From: Dolomedes plantarius
Taxonomy: Eukaryota; Arthropoda; Arachnida; Araneae; Dolomedidae
Assembly: GCA_907164885.2 (NCBI GenBank)
Contig: OU015503.1
Location: 127,528,423-127,592,422, forward strand
Direction: 5' to 3'
Length of the DNA stretch: 64,000 nt
Part shown: in pieces, positions 34,452 through 45,846 of the stretch
Layout: every line of letters begins with the position of its first letter
Position numbering within the stretch: the first letter of the stretch is position 1
The notes under the pieces: model-generated
Databases searched by the model: none
What the model was told of the DNA's origin: nothing
What the model saw: the letters and a program-made list of their open reading frames with translations, nothing else
Made by a program: the position numbers and the translations under genes

Positions 34452-36568
34452 GGGCGGGCTGAAAAAAACTTTTTTTCGATTTTCGATGATGGCTAATGCG
34501 GAAAAGTTGCCATTGGCAGCCCTGAGTTCACACCAAAAATTTGAGATTTTTTTGGACAACTCCTTGATTTGCTGAAAATGTCTTAAAGTTTTGGTAAAAT
34601 GTTGATTTTGGAACTTTTTTAGCAAAATTTTCCCAAGATTTTAATTTAATTTATTTTGGTTGTAATTACTTGTATAGTCATACTTAATGTGCCAAATGCC
34701 TAAATAAGCTCTGATTATGCATTATTTAGGTGCTATGTGCTTTGAAAATGTACAGCTTTTTGCTTGTTTTGCATTTGGGACCAACATGAAACAACCAGGA
34801 ATTCCCCACAAGGCGGTTGCTGTATTGCGAGTTCCACCCACCCACTGGAATGTTGTATTCAAAATGTGTATCTTTTTAAGCTATGCAGTCTTTCTTTGAA
34901 ATGAATTTTGGCATCATTTTTCTTGATTGCAACTTTGCTCTAATGAAGGCATCTCTTCTTTCATTCCCACATATCTTTGATGCAGTTTCCGTCACAATTT
35001 TAACGGTTCTTTCCACAGCCTGGGAGTGACTTGGAAAGTAGACTAATGATTCATCTAACATGGATCCTGAATTTATGTTGTCTTTAATTTTTCTAAGGAA
35101 AGACTTTTGGTGATTGGAGTCTCGCTGACTTTGGTGGAGACACAGTCGATGCAGTCATAGTACTCCGTTGCCTTAAAGTTCAGCTTTGAAACCTGGATAT
35201 CTCACACTCTGTTGGTCTTTTTCTTCTTTGAATTGTGGCATCTCTTAATTCTTCACCACGCTAATCTTTTAATATCTTAGTTATCGTCAGTTACCATTGC
35301 TACCAGTAAATTCTCGGGATGGGCATAGTATCCATTTGTTTGAAGCACTGAGTGCACTGTCTTCTTTAGCTCATCCGGGAGAAAAGTTGAGAGTTGAATA
35401 ATCTGCCACACATTTCTAGGTCGTCTGCGGAACCTGGTCGTTTCCTTATGCCAAACCATATTGGAGCATAAACTGGTATCACATACTGCACAAGATCTTT
35501 CAGAGCTTCGTCAAGATTCGAAATATTGAAGTACAAGCATAAAATTGTGCAAGCAGTTGTGATCCATCTCAATTGCACAGTTGTCTGTTTTGAAGTCCTC
35601 GAGAGCACTGAAATATCAAGTAAATCCTTTTGATCTGTGCTCCAATCATCAGTGTTTTGCATTTCTGATGTCCCTGCGTATATGCTTGAATGAAACAGCA
35701 CATAGATTTTGGAACCCTATCTCCGATTAGGCCGGAAAAGGTCTTAGGTCCTGTGGTTCCTCCGTCTAATTAAGACAGTAGATGTCTAAGTGGGAGCTTG
35801 TTCGTATGAAGAATACAAATCAAATGTTGCTCTTCTCAAGACAGGCAATGACACCTTTGCTTTTTCGTGTATTAACTGTCAGTTCAGAAATATCTGCTTT
35901 GTTCTGGCTTAAAAAATTATGTGACGATTTCACAATTTCTTCGCTGTGACCGGAACAAGTTTCAACAACATAGCCATATGGTCTTCGTCTTTCTCTCGAC
36001 AATGCCACTAGTCCCCTTTTTTTCTATGAAGATCATTTTATCATCAAAGAATTTGCTTTAAATTTTTCTTCCTTAGAAACTGTAAGCAAACACCATCCCA
36101 CCCCCACTCCACTACTCCTTCCCTTCTGGACTTGCTTTCAAGGTGTGCTGCAGTCCATCACCCAAAAATATGACACAATGACGCATCAAATAGAACAAAG
36201 GAACTTAAAAATAAACCGACAGAAAATTCAAACAAAACTTCCAACTTTTGCCCACTTATATGTGAAAAGGCTATAAAAATCGACTAATTTACAAGGCATA
36301 CAGAAATTAAGTAATACATAATCAGAGCTTATTTAGGCATTTGGCACACCTAAACATGACTATACAAGTAAATACTACCCAAAAAAAATTTAATTTAACA
36401 TCTTGAAAAATTTTGCTCCAAAATTAGCGTTTTTCAAAACTTCCTAGACATTTTCAGCAAATCTAGGAGTTGTCGTAAAAATCTTCAATTTTTTGTGTGA
36501 ACTTAGTGCGATTAATGACAACTTTTCTGCACTATCAAAAATCGAAAAAAAGTTTTTTCGGTTCACCC
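34452..36568 (-). mobile_element. DNA transposon with about 250-bp TIRs, family unassigned
   Basis: The left end GGGCGGGCTGAAAAAAAC and the right end (reverse GGGTGAACCGAAAAAAC) start inverted repeats of about 250-270 bp (34452-34725 and 36323-36568). TA flanks both, embedded in ATTA. Minus-strand coding fragments lie between. Neither the ends nor the protein match a superfamily I can name. Confidence 0.65.
34876..36008 (-). pseudogene. Unrecognised transposon protein, broken into several frames
   Basis: Four minus-strand frame segments in order are 36008-35820, 35701-35366, 35459-35277 and 35061-34876. Notable text: YVIPVYAPIWFGIRKRPGS, then GYYAHPENLLVAMVTDD, and last FPSHSQAVERTVKIVTE. 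The last two look like conserved blocks of an uncharacterised multicopy protein family of invertebrates, but I cannot assign a domain. No clear DDE triad is visible. Frameshifts show that this copy is dead. Confidence 0.5.
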
Positions 36569-37544
36569 TAATAGACACATTTGTAGAAGCTATGGAAATA
36601 TATATATCCAGAATCTAACCAGGAGAATTACTACTCTGTATGTAGCAATTTAATCTTCACTCTGCATTAAGTATGTCCAGATTTTAATATTCCCTTTAGT
36701 AGTAACTAAGTGAACCCAATACTTTAAAGAAAACAGAACAAACTTATTTAAGTCAATACATAATAGTCACATTCTAGAATGAAAATAAATCTGAGTCAGC
36801 AGCATGACGATAAAATTTAAGAACAGCTGAGGATTGAAAATGAAACATTTTTGTTTGTTATTTGAATGCTTGTTTAGAATTAATTAAAAATTGACAATCC
36901 ATGTCCCATTTGAAACCACTGAACAAGAGTGGTTATGATTAAAGGAGCATTTTCCATATATTCCAGTTTTCTGAGCATACCAGTGTATTTAGGATATATC
37001 ATGGATAGTTGGTAACACAATGCATAACTAGAAAAACTGACTTATGGAAGCAGCTATCCATGGAAGACCTCAATAGTGAAATGCATTGCATAAAGATGTC
37101 GGGACAGTTTCACATTTTTTAATCAGCCTGTAGATGCATGAGAGTCAAGTCACCTTTCTTAGCCACAGGTATGAACTGAATAAAATATGTTTATGTCACA
37201 GTTATTAAAAAATCGTAACAGATTGAGTTTTATGCAACCAACATAATTTTGTACATAAGTTAAAGCAGATAATTACTGAAGTATGAAAAAATAAAGTAAT
37301 ATGATAAAGATAAAAGATGATGGAATCAAAATAACATACATGTTGTTTCCAATCAAGCAAAATTTTCATACTTCAAGAAATGTCTATTGACTGTGATTCC
37401 ACCAAGTAAACAAAGCATTCACAACCGGATATAACTGTGACCATAACTCAATCTGCACGACAAGTGGCAACACTCTTTGACGTTCAGTTGAGAATGCCAA
37501 AGAGTGTTGCCAGTGAGTTTGGTTTTGTTCCCTGTAGAGTACCC
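36569..37544. other. Intron, mostly unassigned
   Basis: Contains a perfect 14-bp-arm inverted repeat at 37466-37511 (GGCAACACTCTTTG), probably part of the decayed mariner end, and a phase-compatible but stop-containing open stretch near 36830 that I did not call as an exon. Confidence 0.4.
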
Positions 37545-38025
37545 AAAAAATGCTAAGTTTAAAAGTTGAACAACATGTGAATTTGAAATTTTTAGTAAAA
37601 TTGCACACAAACTGACAGAATGGTTTCAAATGCTTACTACAGCCTATGGCACAACAGTTAAGCAGCATTATTATAAGGTGGTTTTGAAAAAGCTGTGTGA
37701 AAGAATCAGAAATAAACAGCCACAAGAGTGGAAAAATGGTTTCATTCTTCACCAGGATAATGCACCTGCTCAAACAGCCCTGTGAAGCAGTTCACATGAC
37801 TATACTTGTTCATCCTTCATATTTGCCCATTTTTGTGACTTTTCCCAAATCAGAGCTGAAAGGGACTCATTTCGAGAAAGAAGAAAACGGCAGATATGTT
37901 GAAACAACTGACAGAAATTGATTTGCTCCATGCCTTTGACCTGTGGAAAACAAGACTAGAGCAATGTATTAGTACAAATATGGAGTATATAGAAGAGGAC
38001 AAGCACTCAATTTGTAATACCAATA
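37545..38025 (+). pseudogene. Mariner transposase remnant, internally deleted
   Basis: The N-terminal piece has VEQHVNLKFLVKL (near 37565). After a deletion the catalytic region resumes with HYYKVVLKKLCERIRNKQP and FILHQDNAPAQTAL, holding the second catalytic Asp. A C-terminal SELKGTHFEKEE block follows in another frame. Stops and indels are present. This order and HQDNAPAH-type motif are typical of mariner DD34D transposases. Confidence 0.7.
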
Positions 38026-38049
38026 AATAAAGGTGAGTTAATAGATATA

Positions 38050-38679
38050 CAGTACAACCTCCCAAATCCGGAACGTTTTAATAAATGGCCTATTTTACTT
38101 TTTCATTTTACCGATAGATGTCGCTAACAAAAACCTTTTCTTTCAACAAAGTGACAGCAGCGATTTTGAAAGCTTTCAAATGTCTGGGAAAGAAGCTGAA
38201 ATAGCAGAGTTAGTAGAAGGTGCAAATAAAGGCAACATTAACTTGGATAAATCAGACATACAGGAAGTGTTAGACATCAGTGAAAATGTGCCGATCTTTG
38301 GTTCTCCAAGTGATTCTGAAATTATTGATAGTGTGAAACAGCGTAAAATAACAGCAATCATGAAAGTGATATCAACGGAAGACCTGATAAAACATTATTA
38401 GGCTTAGAACAGTGGAATTTTATCTCGAAACATGAAATTATGGCAGTATATAGGATTCGAGAGAAAATAATTTCTAAGCAACAGACATTATTGACTGAAA
38501 TGGTTAAATTATAATGTAATTGTACATTCTGTATTCAGGTTTATTTAATAATTAAAGCATTTGACATGTTTTTTTAAGTTTGTCTATTTTTTTCCTAAAA
38601 TTTTGTAGTGTTATTTAAAAACTTCTCAAATCCAGAATTGTCGTGTCCTGAATGATTCCGGATTTGGGAGGTTGTACTG
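38050..38679 (+). mobile_element. Tigger-like non-autonomous element, copy B
   Basis: The ends CAGTACAACCTCCCAAATCC and its exact reverse form TIRs of about 24 bp flanked by TA. It ends 21 bp before the splice donor side of exon 39121-38701. Confidence 0.85.
38180..38401 (+). pseudogene. C-terminal remnant of Tigger-like transposase
   Basis: A 73-codon open frame with EAEIAELVEGANKG and FGSPSDSEIIDSVKQ, resembling the acidic tail after the DDE domain of jerky/Tigger proteins (D-x-E-I-I/V pattern). The catalytic part is gone. Confidence 0.5.
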
Positions 38680-38700
38680 TACCTTGTATTTTCGACTCAC

Positions 38701-39121
38701 CGAAGTAAGGATTACCTGAAAGCACAGAACTTTTAGAGGGCTTGATTTCGTGGCAAGTAGACAGAGAAACCTTAAGTCTTTTGAGTGCATCCAAATCTTT
38801 ACTTGAAATGACAGTGAGATCTTCAAACATTTTATCTGATGATTTAACTTGGTTTACAGCACTACATTTAATTGAAGATGGGGAAAACTTTTTGCTAATA
38901 TGACAGGCTTTAGAATTTTCTTTTGGCACAAGAGTTCCAGAAGCTGATTTTGATCTTGGCACAACAGTACTTCTGTGTCTCGAAATAGCATAGTCACTTT
39001 TACTTTGGGTTATCCTTTTCTTGGTTTTCATTTTTTCAGAAATCTGAACTGCAGGTTTTATACCAGACACAGAACTTGAGGTAGGTACATTCATATAATC
39101 AATAACTCCATTGATAGTCTT
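38701..39121 (-). CDS. Large exon of the host gene, basic Ser/Lys-rich linker
   Basis: 421 bp. Acceptor TATATTTTTAG, donor GTGAGTCG (strong). The frame is open throughout: it starts KTINGVIDYMNVPTSSS, passes through a low-complexity basic region rich in Ser, Lys and Arg, then SSKDLDALKRLKVSLSTCHE and ends GNPYF plus one base. It is phase 0 at its start, matching exon 42157-42075. The composition suggests a disordered linker with a short helix near its end. No conserved domain recognised. Confidence 0.7.
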
Positions 39122-39637
39122 CTAAAAATATAAGTAAAGAATCAAAAAATATAAAACACATTTATTACAGTAATGAAAATGTGAATTCTTTGAATAGTTA
39201 AACAATCAGTTCTATAATTTTGAACATCAATCTGTGTCTGAAATTTAAATAATGTAAAATTTGCCCGAGGTCTTATTTTTTTTTTTCATCAGTTCTTACA
39301 TATAGATCTTGTGACACAGAGAAATTTTACAGTAATATAAAGAATGAAGTACTCTAAAAACTTAAGCAAAAAGTATAAAAGATTATACACACCTCGAAGG
39401 ATCATCACAGGGTTCTATATCAAAGTTATAACCCTGCGAGTACTTGTATAGTCAGTACCTTAATGTGTACTTCACAAAGCAAATTACAAACTATTATGAT
39501 TTCCTTTGTCTGTCTACAACTTACAAATAATTAATATAATGGAACTGAGACAGTTTTAATCAAAAGATTGGAGTTCTAATCGTTAATTACTCTCTATCTA
39601 AGAATTGAAGCCACTCGAAAATCCTCGTGTTGATTAA
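39122..39637. other. Intron, no element recognised
   Basis: AT-rich without supported features. Confidence 0.4.
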
Positions 39638-40490
39638 CCCTTACCCCGTTGACTTTTCGCCCTCTGGTTCTTCCCCAAGAATTCGGTTATTTTTTTGGAA
39701 ACGTGTTTCGGAGGACGTGCATTTTAAAGGATCATTCGAAAACGCTAGTTCAATACAGTTAAGTTATTTAAATCAAAATAAATAGTACAAAATAAGCGAA
39801 ACATTAATTTTTTAAGAATACATATGTATATTTATATAATTTACAGTTTTTTGTTTCATAAATTTCTTATAGTATGATATATTTTAAAGCAAGGCAATAT
39901 GCATAAACCCACTTCACAGTCTTTACACTATATAGCTTATTCATCATTTAGTCCACTATAGTCTTTTCATCACTTTCGCCATCGAATAAATCAGAAAAAT
40001 CAGTCTCGGAATCACTTGAAATGTCAGTTCAAATAGCCTTCAGCTTTCGAAAACCCAAAACTCCCGCTATTTTACACTGTATGAATGAAAAAATCAATTT
40101 AGAACATGTTAAATGCATTTGTAACGTGCAAAACATTTGAAAATCCAGTTAGACATGTCCAGTGTGTTCGTAACAGTCTAAGGCAGGGGTATCAAACTCC
40201 TAAAGGCTCCCAAAAGGCTACCTTGGGCCAAACAAACAAGGTTTAATTATAGGTGGACCGCAAAAAAAAATCAATATTAATAGAAACGTAGGTTTATTTA
40301 CATAATTACAGTATATTCAACATAAATATATGCATTTTGTTTAATAATAGCAAAAAAGAGTATCATTAAAAAAACATTTAGCGAATTCTTCCTATCTTAT
40401 TATAATTCTGTGTCGGTTATTTTATTACATATGCCAATATATTGGCCGGGCCGCAAAAATGTTCGTAGTTTGACACCCCTGGTCTAAGGG
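39638..40490 (-). mobile_element. Non-autonomous piggyBac element, copy 2
   Basis: TTAA precedes the left end CCCTTACCCCGTTGAC. The right end GTCTAAGGG at 40490 is followed by TACT in place of TTAA. On the minus strand near 40080-39950 a decayed N-terminal coding stretch reads like MAGVLGFRKLKA, then SSDSETDFSDLFDGESD (acidic, as in piggyBac transposases). Interrupted by a hAT element. Confidence 0.7.
40184..40481. mobile_element. Non-autonomous hAT element nested in piggyBac
   Basis: The ends CAGGGGTATCAAACTCC and (reverse) CAGGGGTGTCAAACTAC are flanked by identical 8-bp GTCTAAGG at 40176-40183 and 40482-40489. 298 bp. Confidence 0.85.
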
Positions 40491-40496
40491 TACTCA

Positions 40497-40799
40497 CCCT
40501 ATTGGATTCACTGACTCAGGAGAAAATATGTCTACTATTGACAGCTCCATCAATAAAAATGGTATTTGCAGATAGCCCAAATTTTTCTGCAAAGAATTCT
40601 TTTTACAAATTATGACGGAATGGATGAGTGTTTAAAACATACTATACTAGATATTTCCCCCCCCCCCCCCCAATCATTTCAATTTTAAAATAGTATTTGC
40701 ATTAAAAAAAGCCCCAAGGTTCAGTTTAAAAAACAGAAAAAAGTCAATCATCCCTGGACAAATTTTCTCTATACATCGAAGTGAGCGAATCCAATAGGG
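40497..40799. mobile_element. PiggyBac-like MITE
   Basis: The ends CCCTATTGGATTCACT and (reverse) CCCTATTGGATTCGCT; TTAA follows the right end at 40800-40803, while the left TTAA is lost. Abuts piggyBac copy 2. A poly-C run lies near 40658. Confidence 0.65.
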
Positions 40800-41135
40800 T
40801 TAATACATAGCAGCCTTAAGTAGCTTTCATAAACTGCAACCAAAGGGCCCCTCTAAACCAAGCAAAACGAAAAGTGAGGGAGATTCAAGTACGAATAGCT
40901 GTTACATAAGTATATTAAATGTGCACAAGGCTTCTTTAAGATCCACTGTCAAATTATGTCAAAATAAAAGAAGAAACACTCTCACTTCTTTATCAGTAAG
41001 ATATAAGAGCCACAGTGATGTTATTCTGAAAGTAGGTAATATGTTTGACTCAATTCCTTATGGAATTTCAACCTATTATATCATCCCCAATAATTTATTA
41101 AATAACTTTATAACATACAACAAAATTATAATATA

Positions 41136-41377
41136 CCATATTATTTGGACCATAAGATGCATCTTGACTTAAAATTGGGGTACGTTTTATGGTCCGAAGG
41201 TAACATTAAAATAAAATTATTACATTATATATATCATGCATATTTTTAACCTTTATTAAATAAGAAATTGAAAATACCTTTATATACCTAACAAAATACA
41301 AAATATTCTTTTCTAGAAATCTTCACCATAAATTGTGGCTTATCGTCCAATGCATCTTTAAGGTCCGAAAAATACAG
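41136..41377. mobile_element. TA-flanked MITE, AAGATGCATC family, longer copy
   Basis: The ends CCATATTATTTGGACCATAAG and (reverse) CTGTATTTTTCGGACC; TA on both sides; 242 bp. Confidence 0.65.
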
Positions 41378-41497
41378 TATACACAATGATACACTCATTC
41401 AAATCTATAGTTTTATAATCCATTTAATAAAGCAATTCTAAATTGTCTGGTATTTGCTCTAATGAGCTACGGCTTGCAGAATACCTTCGGTAGATTA

Positions 41498-41568
41498 CCG
41501 TATTTTTTAGACTCCAAAGACCATTTTTTAACATAAAAAGGTGTGTCTTTATGGTCTGAAAAATACGG
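41498..41568. mobile_element. 71-bp MITE of the same family
   Basis: The ends CCGTATTTTTTAGAC and (reverse) CCGTATTTTTCAGACC; TA on both sides. Confidence 0.65.
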
Positions 41569-41744
41569 TATTTAAAAAGATCAAGTGAACCGTTTGATGA
41601 TATGGAAAAGGCCTTTTGAAAGTGCATTTATAAAGGAGATTTCTTTAGAAATGATAATTATAAAAGTGAATGAACTCCTATTATATTTATCTAGTTTTCA
41701 ATCTCTATTTGCATTTCACCCATTTATTGCTTCCCAGGTTCCTG

Positions 41745-41895
41745 TGGTGAACTTCTTGGTTATTCATACAGGCTGAGGGGTGCACCTTCTCTGACCTCAT
41801 GTACGGACTTTCTGGTCTACTGATTGAACATGAAGGTATTCATTGGCACCCTCAACACCAAAAGCTGACGTGCTACCATTAGGCTACCTTGGCTA
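41745..41895 (-). repeat. tRNA-derived SINE fragment
   Basis: On the minus strand TAGCCTAATGG at 41886-41876 is a good A-box match, followed by TAGCACGTCAGC and an anticodon-arm-like stretch. The B-box region is degenerate (GGTGCCAATGAATACC). It fits a tRNA-head SINE or tRNA pseudogene. Confidence 0.45.
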
Positions 41896-42074
41896 TCTCT
41901 TTAGTAGTTTTTGCACAATCTAATACATAGAATGCATTCATTTTTTTTTTTATGGAGCTCAAACAGAACACTGTATTTAACCATGCTCCTAGACAAGTTC
42001 TTAAGTGTTGTGCCTCTTTACGACAGAATTACTGATATTACAAAACAAAAATTAAAAAATATGTTAAACATTAC

Positions 42075-42157
42075 TTGGTTTTTCATTCGGATATTTCTAG
42101 CTTTCCTTAGTAGTGCATCAGCTAATGCCAGTTCCTCCAATTCTTCAAGATCTTCAC
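42075..42157 (-). CDS. Exon of the host gene, acidic helix
   Basis: 83 bp. Acceptor TTTTTAATGTATAG, donor GTAATG. The single open frame begins EDLEELEELALADALLRKAR, an amphipathic acidic helix followed by basic residues. It is phase-compatible with both neighbours. The DLxELExLxxAL pattern is one of the features that recalls TEDC2. Confidence 0.7.
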
Positions 42158-42760
42158 CTATACATTAAAAAATAAATAAAAAATTATAGAAAAGTACAGT
42201 CATTCTTCATGAATGAATATATTTCATTTTCTTCAGGGCTTTGCTTGGCCCGAGAGAGATTTTCATTCTTGTTATTCTCAGTTTTATGTATGAAATACTT
42301 TTGTCTTTAGTTAGTTCTATTACGATATAAATGATTTAGTGACTGAAATGTAACAAACTTAGAGAAATCCCATCCATTATTGAAGAAATGAAACCTCATT
42401 ATTTGGACCTAACATAATGAGTTCAACTGCACACACACACACACTCATATCTATATATAATGATGATTAAAATAAACAAAGAAAGATACTAATGAGACAG
42501 TGTAATGAAGATGCTGAATCACCATCAGTTTGATTCGACAGAAGAACAAATAAACTTTCCTTTTAAAGATAGGAGAAAAATGAAAATTTCTAAGTATTGT
42601 TTGCACTACTGACCTTCTTTAAAAGAGAAACCTTATTTCTGCTGTTAACAGTTTTCACTGTATTTAAGCATAAATACAAACGGACCGCTAGATGGGAGAA
42701 TAAACATTATATAATATTTATGTATATACATATATATGTGTATATATAAATATATATATA
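42158..42760. other. Intron, no element recognised
   Basis: Short (CA)n near 42431; otherwise nothing. Confidence 0.4.
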
Positions 42761-44358
42761 CAGTGGCTCCAAAAAGTGTTCGTAAACTTACGATTTTCAA
42801 TGAAATAGGGGTCTATCTGTTAATTAAAATGAATATTTCAGAATGGGTATTTAATAATAAGATCTATAATCTATTCTTAACAAAACTACAGGAAATATTT
42901 TGAAAACATAGTAAAACTTTATTTTTAAGAAACCAGCAATCTAAAAGTAACAAAAACTTTATCTCACAAAAGTCGTCGTACACTGAAATATTTTCGGATA
43001 AATTCATAATTAAAATTATCGTCTGGTGCTTTATTTTTATTTTTGAATTGCAATGGCATTTAAAATATCGTTTGGCTTTAATTTTTGCTTGCTTACTCCG
43101 TAATATTCTATTTTTTATTTAAAAATGGCTCATAGTCATAAAGAAACAACAAACAGCATTCAAAAATTGATTATTTTTCATCATAGTAGTGGTAAATCAG
43201 TTTAGAATATAGCTAAATTACTTAATTTATCCCATTCAACTGTGATAAAACACTTTAAAGAAGAAGATCAGAGATTTATAATTAGAAAATTTGTGAAAAA
43301 TCCATGTTTGAGTGCTGTAAAGTTTCTGCAGAATTTAATGAAACATTTTCTACTTCAATTTCACCTGAAACTGTTCGACAAGTTCTCAGAGCAGCTGGAT
43401 TGCATGGGCATTCTGTCCGTAGAAAATTTTTTGTGAGTGAGAAAAACAGAAAGCTTAGGCTTTCCTTCACACTATCAATGATAAATAAGCCCCAGACATA
43501 TTGGAATAATGTCTTATTTGCCGACGAAAGCAAGTTTAACATTTTTGGTTCCGATGGGCGTATTAGTATGGAGAAGAAAAAATGAGGAATTTAATCCCAA
43601 GAACTTATTAGGAACAGTTAAGCATGGCGGTGGAGGTGTCCTTGTGTGAGGGTGCATGTCAGCATCAGGACTAGGTAATTTGGTATTTATTGATGGCATA
43701 ATGAATCATGCTGTTTATATAAATATTTTAAGAGACAATTTAAAATTATCAGCCCAAAATTTGGGTATTGGAAACAACTTTGTTTTTTTATCAAGATAAC
43801 GATCCTAAGCACACGGCTCTCAACGTTCTCCTCTGGTGTCTCTATAATTGTCCAAAGTTTTGAAAATACCACCTGAATTGCCAGATTTAAACCCAATAGA
43901 ACATATTTGGAGGGAACTGGAGGTTCGAGTACAAAAACACGACATTAAGACGAAAAGCGATCTAAAAACAATTATGATGGAAGAATGGATGAACATTGAA
44001 GCAGAAATTACAAAAGAACTAGTGAAATCGATTCCCAGATGTTTAAAAGCTGTTGTGGATGTTAAAGGATATCCTATTAAATATTAATTTAACGAAAAAT
44101 TAGAATATTTACTAATATGTAGAGATTTTTTACAAGTGTACGATGACTTTTGTGAGAGAAAGATTTTGTTACTTTTTGATTATTGGTTTCTAAAAAATAA
44201 AGTTTTACTATGTTTTTAAAATATTTCATGTAGTTTTGTTAAGAATAGATTATAGATCTTATTATCAAATACCCATTCTGAAATATTCATTTTAATTAAT
44301 GGATAGACCCCTATTTCATTGAAAATTGTAAGTGTAGGAACACTTTTTGGAGCCTCTG
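42761..44358 (+). mobile_element. Tc1-like element with long TIRs (about 230 bp)
   Basis: The ends CAGTGGCTCCAAAAAGTGTT and (reverse) CAGAGGCTCCAAAAAGTG are flanked by TA. The inverted repeats extend for roughly 230 bp on each side, the layout of IR-type Tc1 elements. One broken transposase gene lies between. Confidence 0.85.
43125..44087 (+). pseudogene. Tc1-like transposase, frameshifted
   Basis: The ATG at 43125 starts MAHSHKETTNSIQKLI, then an in-frame TAG at 43203. Helix-turn-helix text follows (NIAKLLNLSHSTVIKHF). The frame moves to 43304-43585 with ETVRQVLRAAGLHGHSVRRK and FADESKF (first Asp), then YQDNDPKHTA (second Asp, near 43790) and 43848-44087 with LNPIEHIW (Glu) and the C-terminus. 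All three catalytic residues survive in separate frames, so the break is recent to moderate. Not functional as it stands. Confidence 0.8.
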
Positions 44359-44440
44359 TATATATATTTATATATGTATATGTATATATAAATGTATATA
44401 TGTCTATATATACATATATATATATATGTATATGTATATA

Positions 44441-45047
44441 CTAGTGGTTAGCCCATCAAAATTGACGTGTTAATTTTAATTTTTATCAATTTACATCTGC
44501 AAAGTCAATATTATTTGTATACTTAATAGCTTCTCTACTTTCATTTATTTAAATGATACACATTTTTAATTATTTAAAATTATGCAATATCAGAACTATT
44601 ATGATCCATTTAAGATGCAATTTTTTAAAATTTAAATAAAATCTGAACTCTACATAATAGCATCACTTTACTGAATTCTATTACATGTATTAATTATGAA
44701 ATATTAAATTCTGTCTGTTAACAGTCTGCTGCACGTATTTGGTTTAGCGATTCCTGACTTTGTCTTGAAAGCCATCTACATTTTCGTTCATTAGCCTTAT
44801 GACGCTTTTTAGCAATGGGACTTACGTCAACATTCCTTTTAAATGTATTACATTGAGCTCTAAGTAAATTTTCCAGTAACACTAAATAATTAATACAAAA
44901 AAATTGAACTTAAATGTTTCATAATTTTAATTCATAAATGAACAAATGCCAAATAAAACCATTGCAGTGTTCGGTATTTTTCATTTAAAGATGTTACAAG
45001 TTGAAAAATATTTTTATATACATATTTTGTTCGAGAGGAAAGTATAA
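44441..45047 (-). mobile_element. Degraded Helitron-related remnant
   Basis: CTAG at 44441-44444 preceded by A, read on the minus strand, would be a 3' end (GGGCTAACCACTAG then T). An N-terminal Helitron-like coding fragment lies inside. No 5' end is defined. Confidence 0.35.
44718..44881 (-). pseudogene. Fragment resembling the N-terminus of a Helitron protein
   Basis: A minus-strand frame of about 53 codons reads LLENLLRAQCNTFKRNVD, then KKRHKANERKCRWLSRQSQE, ending in TAA. Basic Arg/Gln-rich repeats of this kind begin Helitron Rep-helicase proteins of arthropods. An ATTATTTAG acceptor-like site precedes it, so an unrelated exon cannot be excluded. Confidence 0.35.
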
Positions 45048-45128
45048 TCTATATATATAAAACAGTTCCGTGACTGACTGACATATAACGCACAGACCAA
45101 ACCACTGGACCCAAAGGGCTGAAATTAC
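45048..45128 (+). mobile_element. Helitron family A, 5' fragment
   Basis: It begins TCTATATATATAAAACAGTT after A and matches the first 80 bp of the family, then stops abruptly. Confidence 0.65.
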
Positions 45129-45810
45129 TACCACCTCCAAGCGGAAACCAAAGAACTACTATCTTCATTTTGACATTTGCCTGATGCTCATTAAATTGTT
45201 TTACCTACACACACTTTCTTAATTTACTTCATTTACAATCTGATTATACATATAGTTTTATTACCATATTCAGACCACTGCAATTTTAGGTTTATCAAAT
45301 TCTTCTGGTTGCTTGTTTCCAAATATCCTTCAATTACACGGTGGACTTCCCCAAGCTCCTCAAACATAACATAATAACCCAGCACACACGAAACATATAT
45401 ATATACAAGCAACAACATTGCCAAATTATATAAATACATAGTTAATTCACCATTCGTAATACATACGACAATGAACTTATCTGTATATACACATTTCTAT
45501 AATCATCCTATACTTAATTGATTGCCTTATGCTGTAAATACACTTCACTATACTATGACTTAATCTTAAATACATTATTACTATTTGCACTCTTTACACC
45601 TGCACTATACTTTAATTAACATTACACATCATTATTACACAGCATTTAAGTTATACGGATTTTACAATATTCTAATAAACATCTATATTCAAAAAATTAT
45701 TGAAGTACACAATTTACCCATTTACATACTACACTTATTTATATATTTTGTACCATTTAAGAAAGATATAAATTCTGTTTATAAAGTATATGAGAAATAT
45801 ATGAAGTTCA

Positions 45811-45846
<36 letters not shown>

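Noticed and set aside
36780..36840. Minus-strand stretch AVLKFYRHAADSDLFSF after a good CAG acceptor, considered as the missing exon
   Set aside because: It meets an in-frame TAG before any donor, so it cannot bridge to the next exon.
41430..41490. Minus-strand YSASRSSLEQIPDNLELLY with a stop, considered as an alternative last exon
   Set aside because: No clear acceptor; a MITE lies directly upstream. Kept only as a remark.
45233..45439. Minus-strand frame with FEELGEVHRVIEGYLETSN and a GTAATA donor, considered as another exon
   Set aside because: The acceptor is weak and the two flanking exons already join in phase without it.
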